Assembly (NCBI RefSeq): GCF_944390845.1
Contig: NZ_CALXRM010000019.1
Coordinates: forward strand, 1 to 50,213
Length of the DNA stretch: 50,213 nucleotides
Reading direction: 5' to 3'
From: an uncultured Brachyspira sp.
GTDB lineage: Bacteria; Spirochaetota; Brachyspiria; Brachyspirales; Brachyspiraceae
The notes beneath the pieces were generated by a model that had not been told where the DNA came from, made no database searches, and saw nothing but the letters and a program-made list of their open reading frames with translations. This document shows positions 22,986 through 33,569 of the stretch, piece after piece; the first letter of the stretch is position 1; every line of letters starts with the position of its first letter. The translations under genes were made by a program, and so were the position numbers.

Positions 22986-24587
22986 ATGCTAAAAAAAATA
23001 ATTACTGCTAATTTGTTAATGCTCTTAATTATATTTACATCATGTACAAAAAAAGAAACAATTACAAATAATGAAATTATTATAAATCTTGCTCCAGAAC
23101 CTTTAACTATGGATCCCACTTTAAATACAGATAATCTTACTATGATATATATTCTTCATGCTTTTGAAGGACTTACAAAAAAAGATGCTGATAATAAAAT
23201 AATAGGAGGAGCTGCTAAAAGTTGGGATATAAATGATGACGGAACGGTATACACTTTTCATTTAAGAACTAATGCTAAATGGAATGACGGAAAAAATTTA
23301 ACTGCGAAAGATTTTGTTTATACTTGGAGGCGTGCTGTTGATCCTAAAACTGCAAACAAATATAGTTTTTATTTTGAAGTTATAAAAAATGCAAAAGACA
23401 TAATAGAAAGTAAAAAAGCTATAGAAGAATTAGGAGTTAAAGCTATAGATGATTATACATTTGAAGTTACATTAAACTACCCTACTGCATATTTTCTTGA
23501 ACTTGCTGCATATCCACCTTTCTATCCTGTACGTGAAGATATAATAAATAAATACGGCGATGAATGGAGTTTAAAGCCTGAAACATATATTGGAAATGGG
23601 GCTTTTCAAATGACAGAAAGAAATACTGATAAAAATATAATACTAGAAAGAAATACTAATTATTGGAATAATCAAAATATAAAGCCTGATAAATTAACTT
23701 TTCTTTTAATGGAAGAACCTAATACTTCACTTGCTGGAGTGCTTAATAATTCAATTCATTTTGCTAAACCTTTTCCTAGAAATAATATTGAAAGTTTAAA
23801 ACAAAAAGGAATAGTTCATATTGTTCCAGTGGCTGCTTCATACTATTACAGATTTAATTTAAACAAAGAAATATTAAAAGATAATAGAATAAGAAGAGCA
23901 TTATCTTTAGCAATAGACAGAGAATATATTGTACAGTCAATTACTAAATGCGGAGAATCTCCAGCAGGAAGTTTTGTTCCTTTCGGTATTAATGATGTTT
24001 ATGGGGATTTTAGAGAAAATGGAGGCGAGCATATAAAAACTAAAGAATATCAAAATAACATAGCAGAAGCAAAAAAATTATTAGCTGAAGCAGGATATCC
24101 TGACGGCAAGAATTTCCCTGTACTTGATTTGCTTATAGCGACAAGAGAATTTGATATAAATATTGCTGATGCTGTTCAAAGTATGATTAAAGAAAATTTA
24201 AATATTGATATAAGAATAACAAAAAATGAATGGGCTTCATATTTACAAAATATGTACGATAAGAATTTTGATATTGCTGTTTATTTATGGTATGCTGATT
24301 ATAATGATCCTATAAACTTTTTAAACCTTTTTAAAAGTGATTCGCCTAACAATTATGGTTCATACTCGAATAATGCATACAATCAATATATAGATATGGC
24401 TTCAACAAATAAAGACAACAATATAAGAATGAAAGCTATGCATGATGCTGAAAATATCTTGATGAATGATAATGCTATAATACCAATATATTTTTATTCC
24501 GAGGCCTTACTTGTTTCTCCAAAGCTAAAAGGAATAGAATATGATTCACAAGGTTTATATAGATTTTTTAATGCATATTTAGAATGA
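22986..24587 (+). CDS. Oligopeptide ABC transporter substrate-binding lipoprotein (OppA-like)
   Basis: A 533-residue family 5 solute-binding protein. It has a lipoprotein signal, with lipobox IFTSC and Cys20 as the acylation site. The mature part has the family landmarks PEPLTMDPTLNTDN, WNDGKNLTAKDFVYTWRRAVDP and RRALSLAIDREYI near the hinge. It binds peptides outside the inner membrane for an Opp-type importer. No permease or ATPase genes are adjacent, so it is an orphan binding protein. AAGGA precedes the ATG. Its promoter appears to be supplied by the REP2 element upstream. Confidence 0.94.
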   Translation: MLKKIITANLLMLLIIFTSCTKKETITNNEIIINLAPEPLTMDPTLNTDNLTMIYILHAFEGLTKKDADNKIIGGAAKSWDINDDGTVYTFHLRTNAKWNDGKNLTAKDFVYTWRRAVDPKTANKYSFYFEVIKNAKDIIESKKAIEELGVKAIDDYTFEVTLNYPTAYFLELAAYPPFYPVREDIINKYGDEWSLKPETYIGNGAFQMTERNTDKNIILERNTNYWNNQNIKPDKLTFLLMEEPNTSLAGVLNNSIHFAKPFPRNNIESLKQKGIVHIVPVAASYYYRFNLNKEILKDNRIRRALSLAIDREYIVQSITKCGESPAGSFVPFGINDVYGDFRENGGEHIKTKEYQNNIAEAKKLLAEAGYPDGKNFPVLDLLIATREFDINIADAVQSMIKENLNIDIRITKNEWASYLQNMYDKNFDIAVYLWYADYNDPINFLNLFKSDSPNNYGSYSNNAYNQYIDMASTNKDNNIRMKAMHDAENILMNDNAIIPIYFYSEALLVSPKLKGIEYDSQGLYRFFNAYLE

Positions 24588-24597
24588 GTTTCCTTAT

Positions 24598-24791
24598 ACG
24601 CACGGTAAATGAATTTTTATATATAATTAAATTATATTATTAATCAATTTATATTGAAAATTATTTTTACCGTGCGTTAAATGCATTTTTAAGTTAATTC
24701 AAACTTGGGCGGGCGTTCTAATTTCTGACTAAGCTATAAAGATAATGAAAGCAAAAAATCATAATTTAAATAAAAAGAATAAAGGGCGGGA
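24598..24791 (+). repeat. REP1 dispersed repeat, copy C
   Basis: The cleanest copy. ACGCACGGTAAA (24598) is an inverted match to TTTACCGTGCGT (24666-24677), giving a 12-bp stem with a ~56-nt loop. AAATGCATTTTTAAG and TTCAAACTTGGGCGGGCG follow, and AAAGGGCGGGA closes it at 24781-24791. It lies 10 nt after the oligopeptide-binding gene and may act as its transcript end. Confidence 0.8.
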
Positions 24792-24944
24792 TTTTTAATA
24801 ATTCTATAAAACCTTTAAAACGTTTTTTATAATGTTTTACACAAATATACAACATATATTACATATAAAATATGAAAATATCTATATTTTATATACAAAT
24901 TTATAAAAATTAATAAAAAATTATCAATAAAATCTCTTTTTATA

Positions 24945-24973
24945 TTGACTTTATTTTTTTAAGAATATAAGAT
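24945..24973 (+). promoter_or_regulatory. Candidate promoter upstream of a 44-codon frame
   Basis: TTGACT (24945-24950), a 17-bp spacer, and TAAGAT (24968-24973). It points toward the small frame at 25041 and the MATE gene at 25341. The rest of 24792-25340 is AT-rich with no other feature that I can support. Confidence 0.4.
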
Positions 24974-25040
24974 TTACTAATTATTTTTTAATAGAAAACA
25001 TATATTTCATTTTTTAATTTATAATCATATAGGGATTTTT

Positions 25041-25175
25041 ATGAAATTACCGCTATCTGCATTTGATATTATTACTGTAAAATGTAATTTTTTTCTATCT
25101 CTTGCTTGGAATATGATTAAATCTATTTTGCTTTATAGTAAATATAATATTCTACATTATATTTATATTTTTTGA
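25041..25175 (+). CDS. Possible small protein (44 aa), doubtful
   Basis: An ATG frame of 44 codons begins 6 nt after AGGG and about 65 nt after a promoter-like sequence. The product has a mixed start (MKLPLSAFDIITVKCNFF) and then a hydrophobic, Tyr/Ile-rich tail (LAWNMIKSILLYSKYN). It could be a small membrane peptide, the remnant of a longer gene, or chance in AT-rich DNA. I recognise no family. Confidence 0.25.
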   Translation: MKLPLSAFDIITVKCNFFLSLAWNMIKSILLYSKYNILHYIYIF

Positions 25176-25340
25176 ATGCTTTTATACTTTTTAAACTTTT
25201 TTCTATAACTAAATAAAAACTAAATAAAAAAGTTATATACTTGTTTTGAAAAAATAATATATTTCAAGACAATTTATTATAAAAACATAATGATAAATAA
25301 AACAATTAAAAAACTATCAAAATTATATATGAGGATAATT

Positions 25341-26726
25341 ATGGAAAAAGATAAGATGTTGGAGCTTACCGAAGGTAATGTAAGCAAAGGGCTGATAAAC
25401 TTAGTTATACCTATGATATTAGGAAACCTTTTAAATATTGCATATAATATAGTTGATACTATTTGGATAGGTCAAATGATAGGACCTAAAGGTCTTGGTG
25501 CCATTGCTGTAAGTTTTCCTATCATATTAATACTTATGGCTATAGCTTCAGGAGTTACAGTAGCTTCCAATATTTTAATAGGACAGTATTTCGGTGCTAA
25601 TGATAAAGATTCTGTAATATATGTTTCTAGAGTTTCAACTACTATAAGTTTAATAACTTCTCTAGCTTTGGCAATTATAGGATATATATTTGCTCCTGCT
25701 ATGATGAAATTTTTAAACACTGCAGATAGTATAATGGAATATTCTGTAAGCTATTTCAGAATAAGTATGATAGGTTTCCCATTCATGTTTTATTATTTTC
25801 TAGTTTCAGCTTTGCTTAGAGGAATTGGAGATACAGTAAGACCTTTGATATTTTTAGCTATTTCTTCAGTTTTGAATTTGATATTAGATCCGCTTATGAT
25901 AGCAGGTATAGGACCAATACCTGCTATGGGACTTGACGGTGCAGCTTATGCTACTGCCTTTTCTCAATTTGTTTCTGTTGCTATTAGTATGGTATATTTG
26001 AAAATGAAAAACAGTATTGTAAAAGCTAATCCTTTTGATTTGGCATTCGATTTTAATATAACTAAATTAATGTTCAAAATAGGACTTCCATTTGCTGCTA
26101 TGCAATTAATAGTATCCATAAGCTGGTTATTTTTAAATAGACTTATAAATACTTATGGAGAATCAGCTTCTGCTTCTGTTGCTGTATCTATGAGAGTTGA
26201 TTCATTATCATTCTTACCGCTTTTAGCATTATCTGCCGGTATTGCCACTATGGTAGCACAAAATATCGGAGCAGGTAAAATGGAAAGAGTTAAAGAAATA
26301 TTCAAAGCAGGAATAAAATTGTCAGTAGGAATATCAGCATTTATGGCCATTTTTTCTGTATTATTTCCTGAAATTATTGTAAGAATGTTTACTAAGGATA
26401 TGAGCGTACTTAAATATACAAAAAGTTATATCTATGTTGTTATGCCTTCTATAATAATGCTTGCTGTAATGTTTTCCGCTAATGGCGTTATAAATGGTGC
26501 CGGAAAAACTTTTATGCTTATGGTATTTGCTTTTTGTGCCCATATTATCATAAGAGTACCGCTCGCCTATATGATATCCCCTAAAATGGAATTATGGGGA
26601 ATATGGACTGCTATGGCTGTAGGTAACTTCTTCAGTATGATTTTTAGCTTATTATATTATTATTCAAATAAATGGAAAAAGAACGCTAATATAGCTTCAC
26701 ATTCTGCATCCGAACATAGCGTATAA
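25341..26726 (+). CDS. MATE family efflux transporter
   Basis: A 461-residue multidrug/metabolite antiporter of the MATE family (DinF/NorM-like). Typical segments: GLINLVIPMILGNLLNIAYNIVDTIWIG in TM1 (quoted to show the family start; key residues are P and the NIVDT motif), GATVASN-like ASGVTVASNILIGQYFG, and the second-half GLPFAAMQLI. I prefer the ATG at 25341 because GAGG at 25331-25334 lies 6 nt before it; an in-frame ATG at 25290 lacks a ribosome site and would add a basic 17-residue leader. It has about twelve membrane segments. It is unlike the MATE protein at 14186 in detail, so the two are not a recent duplication. Confidence 0.93.
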   Translation: MEKDKMLELTEGNVSKGLINLVIPMILGNLLNIAYNIVDTIWIGQMIGPKGLGAIAVSFPIILILMAIASGVTVASNILIGQYFGANDKDSVIYVSRVSTTISLITSLALAIIGYIFAPAMMKFLNTADSIMEYSVSYFRISMIGFPFMFYYFLVSALLRGIGDTVRPLIFLAISSVLNLILDPLMIAGIGPIPAMGLDGAAYATAFSQFVSVAISMVYLKMKNSIVKANPFDLAFDFNITKLMFKIGLPFAAMQLIVSISWLFLNRLINTYGESASASVAVSMRVDSLSFLPLLALSAGIATMVAQNIGAGKMERVKEIFKAGIKLSVGISAFMAIFSVLFPEIIVRMFTKDMSVLKYTKSYIYVVMPSIIMLAVMFSANGVINGAGKTFMLMVFAFCAHIIIRVPLAYMISPKMELWGIWTAMAVGNFFSMIFSLLYYYSNKWKKNANIASHSASEHSV

Positions 26727-26752
26727 AAATATATAAATATAAAAAATAAATA

Positions 26753-26791
26753 AGGCTTGAAAGTAAATAGTAAAAAAGTACTTTCAAGCCT
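26753..26791. terminator. Bidirectional terminator
   Basis: AGGCTTGAAAGTA pairs perfectly over 13 bp with TACTTTCAAGCCT, between the convergent MATE and CreD-like genes. AT-rich flanks lie on both sides. Confidence 0.8.
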
Positions 26792-26812
26792 AAATTATAT
26801 AATTTTTATAAA

Positions 26813-28180
26813 TTAATTATTCTCACCATACCAATCAACATTACGAGTGAAATACATAGCAAGAGCAATAACTGCAAATAATCCTAATGTACCCATTAAT
26901 AATGCATAGTCAGTAAGCTGAAGTATTCCAAATAAGAATATATAAACTAAAGCATCAACTGCTGCCATTGAAATAATGTACTTAGAAGATTTTATTATAT
27001 ATCCTATATAAATAGATGTTAAAGCTGTTACCATCAATGCACTTAAGAAATAACTTAAATTAAAACTAAGATGCTCTGATATAGCTAACAATAGTAAATA
27101 GAATACCGCATTTGCCATACCTATAAGTATATATTGCACTGGGTGTATGCGTTTCTTTGAAAGCACTTCACATAAAAATAGTACAAAAAACGGAATAAAT
27201 ATAAATAGTATTGCATACTTTACACTTCTTGAAGTTTTTTGATAATTGTCATTAAGAAGTAAAAAAGATACTACAACTTTATTAACATCTCTATTTGCAT
27301 TCCAATATTGAGAATCATCAATATTGTCTGTTCTATTTGCATTTTCATCGCTAGTCCAATACTTAGTAAATGGAGTGTTAAAGCTTGCTATTTTCCATTC
27401 GGCATTAAATCCATTATTATTCACTTCTCTTTTTATAGGTAAAAATCCTCCTGTAAAACTAGGATCTTTCCATTTTGAAGATATATTAAAAGTATTTTCA
27501 GAAGCTAGAGGAGTTAATATCAAAGAGTTTCCTCCTTGAATATCCATAGTTATATTAAAATAAAATCCATTTAATATTTTATCTCTTGAAATAGTATATA
27601 AAAACTTATTATCAAACATATTTAAATTTACATGAATATTTTTTTCATAATACTTAAGTTCTTCATTTCCGTTAACTAATATATTAGGAAGATTCATAAG
27701 ATTTTTTTTGTTTCCTACACCTAATATAATCATAGCCTCATCATAAAGTATAGTATTGTTATTTTCATCTAAATTATATATTTCCTCATTATACTTATCA
27801 AATTTTCCTGTTACATTCAACTGTGAATGAAAAATAGGAGCTTTAAATATTCCTCTGCTTAAACTTGAAACTTCAATATCGCCTGTAACATTATATTTAT
27901 TAGGCATGTAAAAAATATATTTCCTTACATAGCTTATTTCTTTAGTTTCACTGTCAATTACTTTACTTAAAAATGGTATGGCAACAACTATACCTTGTAT
28001 ATTGGCAGTCTCTCCTACAGGCTCTATTATAGACGATACAGCCTCACTTTTATAACTAATCCTATCTTTTACAACACTATTTATAAAACTCATAGGAATT
28101 AAAAGCAAAAGTCCCAATATAACTATTATAAGTATTTTAAATCCCAAAGTCCTTGTAATTTCATTAATATTTTTTATCAT
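26813..28180 (-). CDS. creD: CreD-like inner membrane protein
   Basis: A 455-residue protein of the CreD (cell envelope integrity / inner membrane) family. TM1 is at about 16-38 (LIIVILGLLLLIPMSFINSVV), followed by a large periplasmic domain with the family's GDIEVSSLSRGIFKAPIF region. Five or six membrane helices fill the C-terminal third, starting at FIPFFVLFLCEVLSKKRIHPVQY. The ATG at 28180 is chosen because GGAGG lies 9 nt before it; an upstream in-frame ATG lacks this. In E. coli CreD belongs to the CreBC regulon; no CreBC is nearby here. The precise function is unknown. Confidence 0.88.
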   Translation of the reverse strand: MIKNINEITRTLGFKILIIVILGLLLLIPMSFINSVVKDRISYKSEAVSSIIEPVGETANIQGIVVAIPFLSKVIDSETKEISYVRKYIFYMPNKYNVTGDIEVSSLSRGIFKAPIFHSQLNVTGKFDKYNEEIYNLDENNNTILYDEAMIILGVGNKKNLMNLPNILVNGNEELKYYEKNIHVNLNMFDNKFLYTISRDKILNGFYFNITMDIQGGNSLILTPLASENTFNISSKWKDPSFTGGFLPIKREVNNNGFNAEWKIASFNTPFTKYWTSDENANRTDNIDDSQYWNANRDVNKVVVSFLLLNDNYQKTSRSVKYAILFIFIPFFVLFLCEVLSKKRIHPVQYILIGMANAVFYLLLLAISEHLSFNLSYFLSALMVTALTSIYIGYIIKSSKYIISMAAVDALVYIFLFGILQLTDYALLMGTLGLFAVIALAMYFTRNVDWYGENN

Positions 28181-28395
28181 ATCAAACAACCTCCGAATTA
28201 TTAGCAATTAATATATTATACTATAGATAATATATCAATACAAAAAATACAAAATATTTATGCTAAACAATTATATTATTATTCACTATAAATTAATTAT
28301 GATATATATCGTCTATAAATAAAAATATGATTTACAAAAATATAAGAAAATTATTCGATATTTATTTTAGCCTTTATTTGAATATATTAAAAATA

Positions 28396-28429
28396 AAAAA
28401 GAGCTGGAAAACTTGATTTCCAACTCTTT
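28396..28429 (-). terminator. Terminator of the chemoreceptor gene at 28456
   Basis: On the minus strand AGAGTTGGAAA pairs with TTTCCAGCTCT, followed by TTTTTATTTTT. It begins about 27 nt after the stop codon. Confidence 0.85.
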
Positions 28430-28455
28430 ATATTTCAATGAAATTTAATTACAAA

Positions 28456-31290
28456 TTACCATTTAAGTACGAATTCTGTATAAATCTCACCATCTTTAAT
28501 AGACTTAGTTATTTCCATACTAGATCTAATATGAGTAATAGATTCAAGAAGCATACTAGACCAAGCAAGCACTGCAAGTTCCATAACTTCAGGATCTTCA
28601 GTAAAATCAGTAAGATGTACTACCAATAACTTTCTTCTAGCTCTAATAATATCTATTTTTGCCGGATCAAATAAATCAGGGAATATATGTTCAGCAGCAT
28701 AAGACAAAGCAAGATGTTTAGGCACAAAGAAAAGCAATGGTCTTAAATATCTAGGTATAATTTGATTAAAGTGATACTCAGAAATATCTTTAATACCCGT
28801 ATTAGTACCGCCATAGAACAAATCACAAACAAGTTTATACGGCTTATGGAAAGAAGTCATATAAGGATACCATTCTTTACTAACTATTTCATTTTTAAAT
28901 ATTAAAGAAGATGAAGGCTCCATAGCAGTTACCCATTTTTGATAACCGTCTTCACCAAATTTAGTTTTAATAAATTCTTTTAATATTAATAAAGTAATAC
29001 CTCTAACTCTTTGAGTAGCAACTTCTTTTTTAGTTTTAGCATCTCTAATTTTATATTTAGATATATCTATTTCTAATTCAGTTAATAATCTATTGTTATC
29101 AGCAGCAAATTTATTCATAGTATTTGCAGAAACAGAAAGATTATTAGAACTTTCAGAAATACTTTCTACACTGCTATGTATAGAATCAGATATATTTTTA
29201 AGCTTATTCATAGTCTTAGAAGTAGCTAAAGATATATTATTCAAAGCATCAAGATTAGTTTTAATTGCTCCAAGCTTATCAGCCATATCAATATACTGAG
29301 TTTTAATATGCTCACTGGATTCAGATATCTTTGTAATGGAGTTAACTATCTCATTAATAGCTTTTAATTGTTCTACAGAAGATACATGCACTGTACCCAT
29401 AATATCAGTAAGTTCTTGTACATCTCTTGTAAGTATATCGAACTGCTCTGTAGATTCAGTTAAATCATTAGTAGTAATAATAATCTTTTCTTCTATGTTT
29501 TGAAGTACTTTATTAGCATTATCTGCCTGTTCGTTTGATACTTCTGATAATTTACGTATTTCTTCAGCAACTACAGCGAAACCTGAACTGTATTTACCAG
29601 CATGAGCAGCCTCAATAGCAGCATTCATCGCTAAGAGGTTAGTTTGATGGGCTATGTTTCTAATAGAACTTACGAAATTAGAAATGAAACCTAAAGCATT
29701 TCTTAAATCTCCAGTAGCCATAGATGTAGCCTGCATCTTCTCTTTACTCTTAATAGATGCTACTGATAAGTCTTTGGCTTTATTTGTAACTTTAGAAATA
29801 ATAGCATCAATACTTTCAATTGTTTTGCTCATCTGTTCAACTGCTGTAGCAATTTGTTCTATGTTTTCGCCTTCTTCTATGATTTTTCCTTGAAGTTCTC
29901 TTGTATCTTTTTCTATGGAATCAATGCTGTTTGTATTTGTAGCAATATAGTCCTGCATGTTTTTATTGCTGCTTTCTACAATTTCTACCTGACTCAACTC
30001 ATCATTTACATTGTCTTTAATAGTTTCAATATTATTATTGATACCATATATTATACTCAAGTTATCACTGATTTTTTCTGTCAATGTATCACTTTGCTTT
30101 TTAGAAGTTAAAATAGTTCTCTTTACACTTGATAATACGGATTGAAGCGAGTTATTTAATAGTACAACCCATTTTGTCATCTCACCTATTTCATCACCGC
30201 CTGATATTTTAGGTATATCAACAGTTAAGTCTTTATTATCAACAGAATTACCTATAGCATCTGATATTTTTGTAATAGAACCAAATAAAACTCTAATAAA
30301 GAATATTATAGCAACTATTGCCATCAAAAATGCTATGATTATGGTATAGAATATAGAGTTATTCATATCCTTAATTTGTAAAGTATAATAAGAATTAGGA
30401 ATAAGCATTACTATATTTAAAAGTCCTGCTATACTTGTTACATAAGATTTGTAAGACTGATTGCCTAATTTTATATCATCTATTCTAATATCCCCTGAAG
30501 ATAAAGTAGCATTAAATATTTCATAATATTCAGGATACAAAACATCAACTCTGGCATTAATTAAATCAGTATTTTTAGAATTTATAATACTTGAATTTCT
30601 TTTATCAATTACAATCAAATCAGACCCTTCTATATCAAGAACATCTTTTATATTTTGAGATGAATAGTTAAATAATACACCTATATTTGCCAATCCTACA
30701 ACACTGCTATTAGACATATCAGATATAGTAGAAGCCATATTTAAAGTAACACCAATATTGCCTCTTTCATTAATTATATATGGTTTTAATACTTGTCTGT
30801 ATAGTATATTCTTATCTACTGTACCATAATTGTTGGTAAGATTGATCCACATAGTTTCATTAGTAATATCTATCTTTGTAAATCTATTATCTATAGTAGA
30901 ATATCTATAAATAGCAAAAGGCTCAGTTCCATCTCCCATAACTTGAGGGTGGAATAATATACTTAAAATTCTGTTGAAATATAGCTGAGATTCACCAACA
31001 GCAGCGGATAAAAAATTCTGAAAATATGTATCTCTATCATCAAGTGTATAATTTTTTATATCATTATAACTTATAGTAAGAGTAGTAGCTATTTTAGCAG
31101 CTTCTTCTCTTGCTGACATTATATTATATTCAAATTCATTACCTATCAATCTAAATCTATTATGCAGACTTCTTTCTGTAATCTCAGAAAAAGTCTCTGT
31201 ATTTAAAGTATTACTTAAAAAGTTAGTGCTGGCTGCTACAAGGGCCATAACTCCAACTATTATTAAAATTATACGAATTTTTATACCCAT
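28456..31290 (-). CDS. Methyl-accepting chemotaxis protein with extra C-terminal domain
   Basis: A 944-residue chemoreceptor, much longer than usual. TM1 is at 5-25, a periplasmic sensor at about 30-335, TM2 at about 337-360, then HAMP. The signalling domain has the tip [20 protein letters not shown] and [14 protein letters not shown] at about 545-600. Beyond it a distinct domain of about 180 residues (about 761-944) starts [18 protein letters not shown] and contains [11 protein letters not shown] and a Cys-Asp-Leu-Phe-Tyr-Gly-Gly stretch. It faintly recalls the DUF2378/H-NOX-like alpha-helical folds, but I cannot assign it. AGGAGC precedes the ATG, with a sigma-28-like promoter at 31315-31341. 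Confidence 0.93.
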   Translation of the reverse strand: MGIKIRIILIIVGVMALVAASTNFLSNTLNTETFSEITERSLHNRFRLIGNEFEYNIMSAREEAAKIATTLTISYNDIKNYTLDDRDTYFQNFLSAAVGESQLYFNRILSILFHPQVMGDGTEPFAIYRYSTIDNRFTKIDITNETMWINLTNNYGTVDKNILYRQVLKPYIINERGNIGVTLNMASTISDMSNSSVVGLANIGVLFNYSSQNIKDVLDIEGSDLIVIDKRNSSIINSKNTDLINARVDVLYPEYYEIFNATLSSGDIRIDDIKLGNQSYKSYVTSIAGLLNIVMLIPNSYYTLQIKDMNNSIFYTIIIAFLMAIVAIIFFIRVLFGSITKISDAIGNSVDNKDLTVDIPKISGGDEIGEMTKWVVLLNNSLQSVLSSVKRTILTSKKQSDTLTEKISDNLSIIYGINNNIETIKDNVNDELSQVEIVESSNKNMQDYIATNTNSIDSIEKDTRELQGKIIEEGENIEQIATAVEQMSKTIESIDAIISKVTNKAKDLSVASIKSKEKMQATSMATGDLRNALGFISNFVSSIRNIAHQTNLLAMNAAIEAAHAGKYSSGFAVVAEEIRKLSEVSNEQADNANKVLQNIEEKIIITTNDLTESTEQFDILTRDVQELTDIMGTVHVSSVEQLKAINEIVNSITKISESSEHIKTQYIDMADKLGAIKTNLDALNNISLATSKTMNKLKNISDSIHSSVESISESSNNLSVSANTMNKFAADNNRLLTELEIDISKYKIRDAKTKKEVATQRVRGITLLILKEFIKTKFGEDGYQKWVTAMEPSSSLIFKNEIVSKEWYPYMTSFHKPYKLVCDLFYGGTNTGIKDISEYHFNQIIPRYLRPLLFFVPKHLALSYAAEHIFPDLFDPAKIDIIRARRKLLVVHLTDFTEDPEVMELAVLAWSSMLLESITHIRSSMEITKSIKDGEIYTEFVLKW

Positions 31291-31314
31291 TGCAAAATGC
31301 TCCTGTGTAATTTA

Positions 31315-31341
31315 ATATCGGAATCGGACGTATATTTTTTA
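31315..31341 (-). promoter_or_regulatory. Sigma-28-like promoter of the long chemoreceptor
   Basis: On the minus strand TAAA (31341-31338), exactly 15 bp, then TCCGATAT (31322-31315). The consensus core TAAA-N15-GCCGATAA is matched 4/4 and 6/8. The start would lie about 18 nt before the ATG. Confidence 0.5.
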
Positions 31342-31464
31342 AAGAATTATTACTATAATATATTTAAAACAAATAACTGTAAAGTGATATTATTAAAAAA
31401 GTATAATAATTTCAAAAATTATTTCAGCAATTTTTTACTAAAAAACAATACTGTATAAAAAAAT

Positions 31465-31493
31465 AAGGCGATATCATAAAAAGATACCGCCTT
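31465..31493 (-). terminator. Terminator of flgK
   Basis: AAGGCGATATC pairs with GATACCGCCTT (11 bp, one mismatch), followed on the minus strand by ATTTTTTTAT. It lies 19 nt after the flgK stop. Confidence 0.8.
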
Positions 31494-31511
31494 AAAAAGT
31501 TCTATATATTC

Positions 31512-33425
31512 TTACACACCCATTCTATTTATAACAACATCAAGAAGCTGATCCATTACACTTACAACCCTTGCTGAAGCATTATAACCATGCTGATACA
31601 TAGCCATCTGAGCTACTTCTTCATCTAAGTTAACACCTGATACAGACTGTCTTAATCTTTCAAGATATTCCATAACAACTGTTTGCTTTTCAGTTTCAGC
31701 ATTAGCACTTTCTGTTCTTGAAGCTATTCTTGCAAGGCTTCCAGTATAAAAATCATTGAATGTAGATTTACTGTCAACCATTATTTCCTTAGTTTTTAAA
31801 TTAGCAATAGCCAAAGCATTAGATCCATCACCTACACCATTCCATTTATCATTAAAGCCGTTACCTGTAGTATCTATACCTTTAGAAGCAGCTATGTAAT
31901 TTACATCATTTCTGATAATATCATTTACTTGTATAGCACCTGCAGGGTGTCTTTCTGGAGTTGTAGTAAAGTTTCTGAAATCACCAGCAAGTCTATTAAC
32001 CTGATCTGTATTCTGCCAATTATAAGCACCAGCAGCTCCAGACTGATTCAATACGCCAGTAATACCTACTAAGAAATCTCCTGAATCTTCTATATGTTTA
32101 ATGAAATATGAAGGCTTCATATAATCATCAAAACCTTTAGCTTTTAGTACTAATCTATTTTTATCATCTAAATAAGCAGAAACATTTGCTTCACTTGAAT
32201 TGATTTTATCTATTAAATCACCTACTTTCATTTGAGCAGTATAATCTATAGCTACATCAGCACCTTCTCTTGATTTATTTCCAAACACTAATGTACCGCT
32301 GCTTCCTATACTATCTGAAGCATCTACTGAATTGATACCGCTTACTTTAAACATTATAGTAGAATCTTCCTGTCCGTCATTATTAGTATCAAAATTACCT
32401 ATAACAGAAGGAGTAGCTTTTGTCATAGTGAAGAAATCAACACCAGTTTCCTGATTCAAACCGAAACCGCTTCTATGTATTTCGTTTACACTGTCTGCTA
32501 AATTCATAGCAAAAGTATCCAAATCATTAATAGCATCAACTGTATCAACATCTCTAAGTTCTAATAAAGCCTTTAATTCTCCGCCTTCAAATTGAACTTG
32601 AACATGATCTTTTTTCCAATAGATATCGTACATACCTTCATTATTGATATTTCTTTCAGCACTTAATTCGCTTACCACATTACCTTGAATTAATGCTCTG
32701 CCGCCTATATAAATCATAGTCTCATCAGGATCCATAGATTTTATGTCAACATTAGCAATAGAAGAAAGTTCATCTACAAGTAAATCACGTCTGTCTAATA
32801 AATCATTAGGACTTTGACCTAAAGCCTGCTGTTTTACTATTTCAGTGTTTAAATCTTTGATAGAACTAGCTATATCATTAATTCTATTAACCTTGCTTTC
32901 AACAAGATTATTCAAATTATTACGCATTCCATTCATTTGATTAAACATTTGATTGAGTGAATTATTAACTCTGTCTGCTCTCTCAACCAACACCATTCTA
33001 GTTCCTCTTTCTGAAGGATTAGCAGCCATTTCCTGCCAAGAATCCCAGAAAGCATCTAAATCGCTTCTTAAATTTGAATTACCAGGCTCATTATAAATAG
33101 CCTCTAATTGTTTTAAATAATCTGATTTAGTTTTCCAATAACCATCAGTTCCAAGTTCTGCCATTATTTTAGAATCTATAAATTGATCTCTAATTCTTTC
33201 AACAGTAGTTATTTCAGCACCCTGTCCTATTTGACCGGCACGCTCTGCTCTATTCAAACTAGGTGCTTCTAATGGTTTATCAAAAGTACGCATTACTACT
33301 CTTTGTCTGCTGTATCCTTTAGTAGCAACGTTATTTATATTATGACCTGTAACCTCTAAAGCTGTTTTGAAGTTTTGAAGTGATCTTTTACCTAATTCTA
33401 TACCAAAAAATGAGCTTGTTGACAT
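31512..33425 (-). CDS. flgK: Flagellar hook-associated protein 1
   Basis: A 637-residue FlgK, joining hook to filament in the periplasmic flagellum. The N-terminus has the axial-protein signature (FFGIELGKRSLQNFKTALEV, then GHNINNVATKGYSRQRVVM). The C-terminus has the heptad-rich VNLDEEVAQMAMYQHGYNAS and ends in VVINRMGV, as in other rod/hook proteins. It is longer than E. coli FlgK (547), mostly in the central variable region, as is common in spirochaetes. AAGGAG precedes the ATG. No flgL or fliW follows in the window. A sigma-28-like promoter lies upstream. Confidence 0.95.
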   Translation of the reverse strand: MSTSSFFGIELGKRSLQNFKTALEVTGHNINNVATKGYSRQRVVMRTFDKPLEAPSLNRAERAGQIGQGAEITTVERIRDQFIDSKIMAELGTDGYWKTKSDYLKQLEAIYNEPGNSNLRSDLDAFWDSWQEMAANPSERGTRMVLVERADRVNNSLNQMFNQMNGMRNNLNNLVESKVNRINDIASSIKDLNTEIVKQQALGQSPNDLLDRRDLLVDELSSIANVDIKSMDPDETMIYIGGRALIQGNVVSELSAERNINNEGMYDIYWKKDHVQVQFEGGELKALLELRDVDTVDAINDLDTFAMNLADSVNEIHRSGFGLNQETGVDFFTMTKATPSVIGNFDTNNDGQEDSTIMFKVSGINSVDASDSIGSSGTLVFGNKSREGADVAIDYTAQMKVGDLIDKINSSEANVSAYLDDKNRLVLKAKGFDDYMKPSYFIKHIEDSGDFLVGITGVLNQSGAAGAYNWQNTDQVNRLAGDFRNFTTTPERHPAGAIQVNDIIRNDVNYIAASKGIDTTGNGFNDKWNGVGDGSNALAIANLKTKEIMVDSKSTFNDFYTGSLARIASRTESANAETEKQTVVMEYLERLRQSVSGVNLDEEVAQMAMYQHGYNASARVVSVMDQLLDVVINRMGV

Positions 33426-33474
33426 TATTATGCTCCTTAATAATAAATAATTTACTTCAAATTAATTACTATAC

Positions 33475-33501
33475 TTATCGTATAAAATAAAAATTTGATT
33501 A
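33475..33501 (-). promoter_or_regulatory. Sigma-28-like promoter of flgK
   Basis: On the minus strand TAAT (33501-33498), exactly 15 bp, then TACGATAA (33482-33475). It matches TAAA-N15-GCCGATAA at 3/4 and 6/8, and lies about 50 nt before the flgK ATG. FlgK is a late flagellar gene normally under FliA, which supports the call. Confidence 0.5.
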
Positions 33502-33569
33502 GATTTTTTTTATTATTATTGTAACAAATAGATAACATAATAAAAAATAGTATAGATGTTTTATTTCTA

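Noticed and set aside
25290-25340. Upstream ATG as the start of the second MATE gene
   Set aside because: No ribosome site; GAGG sits correctly before the ATG at 25341, and the extra 17 residues are not typical of MATE proteins.
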